Shown piece by piece: positions 5,675 through 12,115 of a stretch of 12,115 bases of DNA. Below the pieces are notes generated by a model. The model worked only from the letters and a program-made list of their open reading frames with translations, was not told the DNA's origin and made no database searches. The position numbers and the translations under genes were made by a program. The stretch's first letter is position 1, and each line of letters opens with the position of its first letter. Source of the stretch: an uncultured Bacteroidales bacterium (GTDB taxonomy: Bacteria; Bacteroidota; Bacteroidia; Bacteroidales; Muribaculaceae); contig URZM01000055.1 in assembly GCA_900552315.1 (NCBI GenBank), positions 1-12,115 on the forward strand, in the 5' to 3' direction.

Positions 5675-7309
5675 ATGAAAAAACTATTTCTCGCAACGGC
5701 TCTCTGCCTTGGGGCAGCGAGCATGTCGGCCCAGTCCCTTTGGTCCACTGACCCGACAAAATCCAACCTTCTTATTTCCTCAGAAGACGAGACAAGCGCC
5801 AGCCTGCCCCAAGTGAAGGAGACCCCTGACGGCAAGTTCTGGATAACCTGGCTCTCCTGGCAAGACGGCATGAACTCCTACATCAAGGCCCAGCTCCTTG
5901 ACAAGGAAGGCCACGCCCTGCTCGACGAGGGAGGCATCTTCGTGTCGAAGCAGGTGACATCCTCCTGGACCTCCAACTACGGCATGAACGTTACCCCGGA
6001 GGGCAACCTCGTGGTATGCCACAGCGACAGCCGTCACGACACCGAGAACCGCCAGGAGTTCACCCCCTACGCCTACATGGTGGACCAGGAGGGAAACCAG
6101 CTCTGGGGCCTGACCGGCGTGGAACTTCCCACTCAGGCACGAAAGGGACACCGCCCCATGGTAGGCATCTCCAAGGAAGGAACCATCTTCATCGGAATCA
6201 ATGACCTCAGCGCCGACGACAAAAGCAACGGATTCACAATCTATAAATTCAACAATGACGGCACCTTCGCATGGAGCAACCCCCTCACTGTGGACGGAAT
6301 GTTCGGGGCTTTCGCACCCTGTGAGGAGGATGACCAGTACCTCTCCATCATAGGCGGAGGCGCCATACAGCTGTACCGCTTCGACTCCCTCGGCGACATG
6401 GTATGGGACGAACCGGTGACAGTCGAGGACCGCGACCCCAACACCAGGTCTGAGATTGTGCCTGTGCCCGACGAGCTGGGCGGCGTGATTATGCCCTATC
6501 AGCGTTACATCAACCTCTCTGTCTGCTACGCCGGCATGCAGCGCGTCAACCCTGACGGCGAGACCTGCATGGGCATGAAGGGCATCACCCTCTCCGAAGT
6601 TCCGGCCCAACACTCCGCCCCCGGCATCTCTCTGAACGGCAAGCGCGAGGAGATGATAGCATCCTGGAGCGTAAGCGAGGCTTCATACAACAATCTCTAT
6701 GTCATGAAATATGACTATTCCGGCGTGCCTCTCTGGGACGAACCCGTCAAGGTGATGGAAGACAAGTATATGTGGGGCTATCCCACCACGCATGCCACCA
6801 TGCTGGACGACGGCACAGCCATCATCTGCTATGACAACCAGCTGGCGGCTACAAAGTCCAACCTCCACATCATGAAAGTGAACGGCGAAGGCGACGTGCT
6901 CTGGGACAAGCAGATGTCACCGGACGCATACCGTGACGAGCCAATCCTGTTCTTCGACAAGGAAAAGGGCAAAGGTTACGTGTTCCTGACCGACAACCGC
7001 AAGGACAACGGTGTATCCCCCTCCGGCGGCATCTACGCACAGGAGTTCGATCTGGTAGACCAGAGCGAGACCTCGGTAGAGAGCATCGAAAGCTCTGACC
7101 TCACCATCGAGAGCGCCGAAGGCGTGATCACGGTTAACTGCGAGGGCGAGGGCACAGCCGAGCTGTATGACCTGACAGGCACCAAGGCCGCATCCAAGGC
7201 ACTGACAAGCGGCGTGAACAGCTTCGCTCCCGAGGTGGCTCCCGGCCTGTACATAGTACGCGTAGCCACCGCCCAAGGCACCGTCACCAAGAAAGTGAAC
7301 ATATTCTAA
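5675..7309 (+). CDS. Secreted beta-propeller-like repeat protein with T9SS type A sorting domain
   Basis: The protein has 544 residues. A signal peptide (MKKLFLATALCLGAASMSA, cleavage near residue 19) leads into about 440 residues built on a recurring blade signature: a strand ending in an acidic or Asn residue, a turn with Gly, then often Trp and Asp/Pro. Examples are NNDGTFAWSNPLTV (193-206), FDSLGDMVWDEPVTV (236-250), YDYSGVPLWDEPVKV (346-360) and VNGEGDVLWDKQMS (402-415). Seven such units are spaced 44-61 residues apart, consistent with a seven-bladed propeller. The C-terminus (about 466-544) is a type A-like sorting domain, with AELYDLTGTKAAS, PGLYIVRVAT and TKKVNIF. No catalytic motif was recognised, so a role in binding protein or glycan is inferred from the fold only. 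A leader-type cleavage followed by QSLWSTD is seen. It is the second gene of the operon, 17 nt before the third. No specific named family was recognised. Confidence 0.9.
   Translation: MKKLFLATALCLGAASMSAQSLWSTDPTKSNLLISSEDETSASLPQVKETPDGKFWITWLSWQDGMNSYIKAQLLDKEGHALLDEGGIFVSKQVTSSWTSNYGMNVTPEGNLVVCHSDSRHDTENRQEFTPYAYMVDQEGNQLWGLTGVELPTQARKGHRPMVGISKEGTIFIGINDLSADDKSNGFTIYKFNNDGTFAWSNPLTVDGMFGAFAPCEEDDQYLSIIGGGAIQLYRFDSLGDMVWDEPVTVEDRDPNTRSEIVPVPDELGGVIMPYQRYINLSVCYAGMQRVNPDGETCMGMKGITLSEVPAQHSAPGISLNGKREEMIASWSVSEASYNNLYVMKYDYSGVPLWDEPVKVMEDKYMWGYPTTHATMLDDGTAIICYDNQLAATKSNLHIMKVNGEGDVLWDKQMSPDAYRDEPILFFDKEKGKGYVFLTDNRKDNGVSPSGGIYAQEFDLVDQSETSVESIESSDLTIESAEGVITVNCEGEGTAELYDLTGTKAASKALTSGVNSFAPEVAPGLYIVRVATAQGTVTKKVNIF
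5897..6919 (+). repeat. Seven protein-level propeller blade repeats
   Basis: Within the secreted propeller-like protein the turn motif (strand, Asp/Asn-x-x-Gly, x3, often Trp) starts at residues 75, 136, 192, 236, 291, 346 and 402. Units 3, 4, 6 and 7 keep the Trp after the Gly; units 1 (EGHALLDEGG) and 5 (PDGETCMGMKG) have lost it. Spacing is 61, 56, 44, 55, 55 and 56 residues. The repeat is at protein level; I saw no long identical DNA stretch. Confidence 0.7.
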
Positions 7310-7326
7310 AACAACCCTTTTACGAT

Positions 7327-10300
7327 ATGCACAAATACAGAATAATAACCGCAGCGGCGGCGCTCCTGGCCATCCCGGGGGCTTACGCCCAGTATTTCGG
7401 CACGCCGTTCTACACCGAAGGGTTCGAGAGCGCGGCCGACCTCGCGAAATGGACGGCCAGTGCTGAAGTGGCTCCCACACTCGAGGGCTCCAAGATGTGG
7501 AGCATCGAGGAGTCGGGATTCGATGAAATAGATGCCACAAGCGCCAACTCGCTGGCTATCACCGTGGCAGAAGGCGACAAAATCAATGCTACCCTTACCT
7601 CGCCCGTAATCGACGCCACAGGCAAGCACGGCCTGTTTGCAGGAGTATTCGGCAAAGACGCCTTCCAAAACAACTACAACTGGAAAGGTCTGCGTGTCTA
7701 TTTTCAAATCAAGGAAGAGGGCGCCGACACGTGGGAGACACTCTACGAATCCCCGAACAGCTGTTACAGCACCGATGGCTGGGGCTGGTACGAGACACGC
7801 TCACAACTTCCCGCCAAATACGACGGCAAGAAGCTTCGCCTACGCATCAAGCTCGAGAGCGTCTACGACGACGGAGTAGGAAGCGACATGTCCCTGATGT
7901 TCGATGGCGTGTATGTCTCCGAAAACTATAGCAAGGAGGCAGCCGTGACTGCCGTGTCGCCGTCCGAGAACACTATCGCGACCACTCCCACGGCCGTGAC
8001 CATGACCGTGCTGAACAACGGCAAGGACCCCATCTCAGGCTTCAAGGTAGCCTACAGCGTCAACGGAGCCGCCGACGTGGAGCAGACCGTGAGCGAGACA
8101 CTGCAACCCGGGGACTCGAAAACCGTGACGTTCAACCAGAAAGCCGATTTCACCGAATACGGCAAGGAATATGCGCTGACCGCCAAGGTGAAACTTGACG
8201 GCGACATGGTGGCCGACAACAACGAGATGACGGCAGAGTTCGCCAACATACTGACCTCGCTCCCGTACAGCTATACGCCTGAGGACAGAAACGACACAGG
8301 TTACTGGGAAGCTCCCTATGCCGGCGATTCGCGAAGGAACTGGTATGTGGGTCTTGACTCGGAAACGAGGGACTATTATCATTGGACATCCCAGAGTTAC
8401 GGAAACCTGGCCAACGAGGTGCAGCTCTTCACACGTCCCGTGATGCTCACGGCAGGTCAGAATGCCACCGCCACCTTCACCACATACGCCTCCGGAAGCG
8501 GTGACGAGCCCAAGCTTGAGGTGTATTGGGTGAGATATGACGACCGACACGACCTGAGCAAATGCACCCTGCTCCAAACCTACACCCTCAACAAGACCAA
8601 GACCGCAGGCAAGGTGAATTTCCAGGCGCCCGCAGACGGGCCTTACTGCCTGATGTTCTTCAGCAAGCCTGAGATTGGCGGCATGGTCCCGGCCATCAAG
8701 GATTTCGCCATGGACGAGACAGCGCAATATGACGGCGCCATCCTCTCCATCGACACCCCGGCCAAGACCAAGGACGAGTACAGCACGGCCGATACCGTGA
8801 CCATCACCGTAGGCAACACCGGCCTGCAGACCATGAGCGGAGCCAAGGCTCGCCTCTCGCTCAACGGCAAGGAGATAGCTACCGAGACTCTGCCAGACGT
8901 GGCAGCGGGCACAACCGCGCAGTACACCTTCAACGCCAAAGTTGACCTGAGCCTCGGCCAGAGCAACACCATGACTGTTGAACTGATTTGGGAACAAGAC
9001 AGCGATCCCAACAACAACAGCGTCACCGGCACCTTCACGGCTGACCTGGCAGCTCCTCCCTACAGCGTAACCCTCTACAACAATGACTTCTCCACGCACT
9101 GGAGCTGGACCGACAACAACCAGGACGGCAACACTTTCGCCCTGGAGGATGTGTACGGCAGCAACCGCATCGCCTACAACGCGGCTTCGGCCACAATACC
9201 TACCACCGACGAGACCCTGTACGCCCGCACCCTGCGCATGCAGGCCGACAAGACCTACAAGCTCACCGCCAAAGTGAGCGTATGGAACAACGCCGACGGC
9301 TCGGAGGCAAGCGTGAACTGCGCCATAGACCTCTACAAAGTGGAGAATGACACCCGTACATTCGTGAAGAACATCAGCGAGAGCAAAGAGTACACCTGGC
9401 AGGACGGCAATGCAATCGTGGGAGTGACAGTGCCCGATGACGGCAAATACTGCATAGCCTTCCACATCACCAAGGACAGCGAGGTGATGAGCAAGATAGG
9501 CTTCCAGGAGATGGCGATACAGGAGAGCGGCGACGTGGACCTGCGCCTGCAGTCCGTGACACTGCCCGGCACCACCGTGTCCGGCTACAACACCCTGCCC
9601 TACTCCGTGAGGGTGACCAACGACGGTCTCAAACCCGTATCCCAGACCACTCTGAAAGTGACCGGCGCCACCATAGGCGAAATCACAGAGCCCCTGACAT
9701 TCGCCGATGGACTGAAACCCGGCGCATCCGCCACCTTCTACATCACCAAACCGCTGGAGATGGACATCACCGGCAGCGAGGAGGTTAGCTTCGAGCTTGT
9801 GGCCGAGGGCGACGTGGTGCCTGACAACAACTCGCGTACCATAACCTTCACCAGCCAGGCTCCCCTCGAGACTCCCGTCGACGTGGCCATAAGCGAAGAC
9901 AACTGGCTCATATTTGACTGCGACAAGAACGGAAGAACCCCTGACAGCGGCTATTACGGCGGCTTCGACCTGGGCTACGGCAGCAACGGCGACCAGGTGA
10001 TGAGCCCCACGTTCAAGCTGGCAAAGGACACCCCGTACCACATAACCTACGGAAGGCAGATGCGCGGCTTCGAGGGCAGCGGCAAGGTCATGGACCTCTA
10101 CCTGCTCGACATAGCCGACAACAGCAAGACCCCCTGCGGCACGGTAGTGTACACCGAGGACTCAGCCACCGGCTACTCCAACGTGGAGGCCGAGGCGTTC
10201 ACACAGGTAGCCAAGGACGGCGTCTACGCACTGGTGTTCGAGGTGCAGAACGAGCTTGGCGGCAGCTATCCCACCCTGAGCATAGGCGACAACCTTAAGG

Positions 10301-11856
10301 TTACAGCCATGGAGGAGGCTCCCGACTTCAAGATGGTTGCCATCACGGCACCCGCAGAGGCAGCCGTGTTCACCGACTCCGAGACGGTGACCTCCACCTA
10401 TAAGAATGTAGGCTCCGTAAGCCTGAAGGGCGTGAACTTCACCCTGACAGCCGGCGGGAAGACCTACTACGCATACGTGGCCGGCCCCGTAGAGGCAGAG
10501 GCCGAGGGCAGCGTATCCTTCGAGGGCGTCGACCTGTATGCCCCCGGCGACTATGAGCTGACCGTCACCGCCCAGATCTTCGCAGACAAGACCTTGGCCG
10601 ACAACAGCGTGACACGCACCCTGCACAGCGATTTCATCTATGAGGTGAACATGCTCTCCATCGACGGTCCCGACAACGGCCCCCTCACCGCCCACGAACA
10701 CGTGAAGGTGTCCATCAAGAACGAAGGCCATGGCGACCTTGCCGACACTCCCGTCACAATGGTGATTACCGACAACCAGGGTCCTGCCCCGGTGACCGTG
10801 AACGAGACCATCAAGGAAACCATCAAGGAGGGCGAGACTCTGCAGTACACCTTCGAGGCCGAGTCTGATTTCTCCCGCGACGCCACCTACACCGTGGCTG
10901 TGACCATAAATCTTGAAGGCGACATCAAGCCTGAGAACAACACCGTGACCGCAAACATACTCTCCACGCACGAGGACATGGACGCAGGCGTGACCGCCAT
11001 AGTAGGCCCCACCGGTCGCCGCATGACCAAGGAGGAATATCTTGTGGTCAAGGTCAAAAACTACAGCGACATCGACATCTACCGCGTGCCTGTCAAGGCT
11101 GCCGTAAGCCGTGACGGCGAGGCTGTCGCCACCGCCGAGGGCATCGTGCCTGAGATAGCCAAGGGCCAAGAGGTGGAGTTCACCTTCACCGCACCCGTGG
11201 ACATAGAGCGAGGCGGAACATACACCGTGACAGCCACCACGGCGCTGCCCGGCGACATCGACACAAGCAACGACTCCTGCGAGGGCGAGATATACGCCTT
11301 CATCAAGGACTGCGGCGTGGCGCGCATCATCTCTCCCGAGGCCACGACCCAGGAGGGCCGCCAGAACATCACCGTGGAGATCAAGAATTTCGGCAACTAT
11401 CCCATGAGCGACATCCCCGTATACTTCAAGCTTGGCAACAACCCGCAGGCCGACAAGTACGAGGGCGAGCTGAAGCCGGGCGAGAGCGTCGAGTTCACAT
11501 TCAAGTCGCAGTACAATTTCCGCGCCAACCGCGAGTATACCCTCACGGCCTATACGGCACATCCCGAGGACGAGAACGCAGAGAACGACGAGTGCGTGCT
11601 TGAGATCAAGCCCACCACAGGCATAGCCGGCGTATATGCAGGCGGAGCCATCGTCATCGAGAGCGACAAGGGCGCCGTGAACGTGAGCGTAGAGGCCGGC
11701 GCAGGCCGCGTCGAGGTCTACACCGCCTCCGGCATGAGAGTGGCCGAGGCCGACATCAACGGCCAGAGCACACGCATCGACCTGACCCCGGGCATATACG
11801 TAGTGAACGTGACCGACGGCCGCAACAACGCGACCGCCAAGGTAGTGGTACGCTGA
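7327..11856 (+). CDS. Large multidomain jelly-roll/CARDB surface protein with T9SS type A sorting domain
   Basis: The protein has 1509 residues and opens with a signal peptide (about 1-21, ending AIPGAYA). The body alternates predicted jelly-roll modules (JR) with CARDB-like beta-sandwiches. JR1 is 22-200 (FYTEGFESAADLAKWTA opening, like choice-of-anchor J/cleaved-adhesin domains) and CARDB1 is 203-305. JR2 is 311-465, CARDB2 467-573, JR3 577-732, CARDB3 736-842, JR4 848-995 and CARDB4 999-1098. Three more CARDB-like units run in tandem at 1104-1211, 1218-1322 and 1327-1426. The end (about 1433-1509) is a type A-like sorting domain (VEVYTASGMRVAEA, PGIYVVNVTDG, TAKVVVR). No protease or glycosidase active site was recognised. 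CARDB modules generally act as adhesion or spacer units, so an extended surface adhesin or scaffold is the best inference. The start ATG follows the previous stop by 17 nt. It is the last gene of the operon, with a strong terminator 24 nt after its stop. Confidence 0.9.
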   Translation: MHKYRIITAAAALLAIPGAYAQYFGTPFYTEGFESAADLAKWTASAEVAPTLEGSKMWSIEESGFDEIDATSANSLAITVAEGDKINATLTSPVIDATGKHGLFAGVFGKDAFQNNYNWKGLRVYFQIKEEGADTWETLYESPNSCYSTDGWGWYETRSQLPAKYDGKKLRLRIKLESVYDDGVGSDMSLMFDGVYVSENYSKEAAVTAVSPSENTIATTPTAVTMTVLNNGKDPISGFKVAYSVNGAADVEQTVSETLQPGDSKTVTFNQKADFTEYGKEYALTAKVKLDGDMVADNNEMTAEFANILTSLPYSYTPEDRNDTGYWEAPYAGDSRRNWYVGLDSETRDYYHWTSQSYGNLANEVQLFTRPVMLTAGQNATATFTTYASGSGDEPKLEVYWVRYDDRHDLSKCTLLQTYTLNKTKTAGKVNFQAPADGPYCLMFFSKPEIGGMVPAIKDFAMDETAQYDGAILSIDTPAKTKDEYSTADTVTITVGNTGLQTMSGAKARLSLNGKEIATETLPDVAAGTTAQYTFNAKVDLSLGQSNTMTVELIWEQDSDPNNNSVTGTFTADLAAPPYSVTLYNNDFSTHWSWTDNNQDGNTFALEDVYGSNRIAYNAASATIPTTDETLYARTLRMQADKTYKLTAKVSVWNNADGSEASVNCAIDLYKVENDTRTFVKNISESKEYTWQDGNAIVGVTVPDDGKYCIAFHITKDSEVMSKIGFQEMAIQESGDVDLRLQSVTLPGTTVSGYNTLPYSVRVTNDGLKPVSQTTLKVTGATIGEITEPLTFADGLKPGASATFYITKPLEMDITGSEEVSFELVAEGDVVPDNNSRTITFTSQAPLETPVDVAISEDNWLIFDCDKNGRTPDSGYYGGFDLGYGSNGDQVMSPTFKLAKDTPYHITYGRQMRGFEGSGKVMDLYLLDIADNSKTPCGTVVYTEDSATGYSNVEAEAFTQVAKDGVYALVFEVQNELGGSYPTLSIGDNLKVTAMEEAPDFKMVAITAPAEAAVFTDSETVTSTYKNVGSVSLKGVNFTLTAGGKTYYAYVAGPVEAEAEGSVSFEGVDLYAPGDYELTVTAQIFADKTLADNSVTRTLHSDFIYEVNMLSIDGPDNGPLTAHEHVKVSIKNEGHGDLADTPVTMVITDNQGPAPVTVNETIKETIKEGETLQYTFEAESDFSRDATYTVAVTINLEGDIKPENNTVTANILSTHEDMDAGVTAIVGPTGRRMTKEEYLVVKVKNYSDIDIYRVPVKAAVSRDGEAVATAEGIVPEIAKGQEVEFTFTAPVDIERGGTYTVTATTALPGDIDTSNDSCEGEIYAFIKDCGVARIISPEATTQEGRQNITVEIKNFGNYPMSDIPVYFKLGNNPQADKYEGELKPGESVEFTFKSQYNFRANREYTLTAYTAHPEDENAENDECVLEIKPTTGIAGVYAGGAIVIESDKGAVNVSVEAGAGRVEVYTASGMRVAEADINGQSTRIDLTPGIYVVNVTDGRNNATAKVVVR
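7933..11604 (+). repeat. Seven CARDB-like repeats, the first four separated by jelly-roll modules
   Basis: Each unit of about 100 residues has the same order: an opening strand (for example AAVTAVSPSENT, MDAGVTAIVGP), a V-x-V-x-N-x-G-like strand (MTVLNNGKDPISG, VEIKNFGNYPMSD), a PG/KG-x-S/T strand (LKPGESVEFTF, IAKGQEVEFTF), and a closing acidic/Asn turn. The closing turns are GDMVADNN, DSDPNNN, GDVVPDNN, DKTLADN, GDIKPENN, GDIDTSND and EDENAEND. Units start at residues 203, 467, 736, 999, 1104, 1218 and 1327. Divergence between units indicates old duplications. Confidence 0.75.
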
Positions 11857-11879
11857 CCTTGAAACCAACATATAACCCG

Positions 11880-11918
11880 GAGGTGGCCGTGCCTGGCTGG
11901 CACGGCCACCTCTACTTT
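11880..11918 (+). terminator. Rho-independent terminator of the secreted-protein operon
   Basis: GAGGTGGCCGTGCC (11880-11893) and GGCACGGCCACCTC (11899-11912) form a perfect 14-bp GC-rich stem with the 5-nt loop TGGCT. It is followed by TACTTTT, a short and slightly interrupted T-run. It begins 24 nt after the last stop codon of the operon. Confidence 0.87.
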
Positions 11919-11939
11919 TCCCCTACCCTTCCGGACGGG

Positions 11940-11975
11940 TCGGACTTGTCCGACCGGTATGACTGGTCTGACAAC
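11940..11975. repeat. Four imperfect 9-bp tandem repeats with an overlapping palindrome
   Basis: The segment divides into four 9-mers, TCGGACTTG, TCCGACCGG, TATGACTGG and TCTGACAAC, all sharing T-x-x-GAC. The first two units overlap a perfect 8-bp palindrome with a 2-nt centre, GGTCGGAC-TT-GTCCGACC (11938-11955). No T-run follows, so it is not a second intrinsic terminator. Its role is unknown. Confidence 0.7.
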
Positions 11976-12115
11976 AAATGTCCCCATGCACGAGAGTGCC
12001 GCAGGCTTATAGAAATCGGGGAAAGGTCAATAGGCCAATAAATCGAAATAATACATCCGTGTTCTCAGTTTCTCCTCTTCCCCTATCCCATAAAACGCCT
12101 TTTCATCACATACGC
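11976..12115. other. Intergenic tail with no gene recognised
   Basis: After the terminator and tandem repeat, about 140 bp run to the window edge without a credible coding region, RNA gene or TTTG/TAnnTTTG promoter. Short ATG-initiated frames on either strand stop within a few codons or lack any recognisable content. Confidence 0.6.

Noticed and set aside
8035..10041. 668-codon open frame on the minus strand, opposite the large surface protein
   Set aside because: Composition is an artefact (runs of Gly, Val, His, Ala), there is no domain resemblance, and the plus strand has a signal peptide, clear domains and a sorting domain across the same bases.
10162..11871. 569-codon open frame on the minus strand
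   Set aside because: It is the mirror of the strongly biased, GC-rich CARDB coding; no start context, no recognisable motif, and it runs to the edge of the operon terminator.
12080..12112. Start-like ATG codons on the minus strand at the right edge
   Set aside because: The frames stop after one to seven codons.
1..12115. Search for CRISPR arrays, insertion sequences, tRNA/rRNA genes and riboswitches
   Set aside because: No regularly spaced direct repeats, transposase-like frames, terminal inverted repeats or recognisable RNA gene signatures were seen by eye.

Overview
The window looks like part of a Bacteroidales chromosome. The GC-rich coding style, gut-type gene families and type IX secretion (T9SS) cargo fit the Muribaculaceae or a relative, but genus and species cannot be read from it. 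The evidence is a promoter matching the Bacteroidota sigma-ABfr pattern (TTTG, 19 bp, TAnnTTTG), a lack of strong Shine-Dalgarno sites, a DUF4923 protein, a DUF2400/TIGR02757 protein, a TPR-HTH membrane regulator, and three consecutive proteins with a signal peptide and a T9SS type A-like C-terminal sorting domain.

Layout. At 1-306 is the C-terminal end of a CapD/FlaA1/WbpM-like nucleotide-sugar dehydratase/epimerase. A small exported DUF4923 protein (315-986) follows it closely. Convergent to these, on the minus strand, are a TIGR02757/DUF2400 protein (1007-1765, possibly from 1846) and, upstream of it, a two-pass membrane regulator with TPRs and a C-terminal HTH (1803-3656). A 342-bp AT-rich divergent intergenic region (3657-3998) holds a consensus promoter for the regulator and a weaker candidate for the genes on the plus strand.

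The plus-strand run 3999-11856 is probably one operon, with 38- and 17-nt gaps and no internal promoter seen. It encodes an Omp28-type thioredoxin-fold protein with a CxxC motif, a protein with seven regularly spaced beta-propeller-like repeats, and a 1509-residue protein that alternates predicted jelly-roll modules with CARDB-like beta-sandwiches. It closes with a strong intrinsic terminator (11880-11918). After that come a short 9-bp tandem repeat and about 140 bp in which I see no gene.

Functional reading (inference). The three operon products should cross the inner membrane by Sec and the outer membrane by T9SS, ending on the surface or released. The pattern suggests a thiol-active or redox-fold partner, a propeller binding protein and a long adhesin or scaffold. 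The divergent membrane-spanning regulator, with predicted periplasmic TPRs and a cytoplasmic HTH, is a natural candidate to control them. No mobile element, CRISPR array, tRNA or rRNA was seen.
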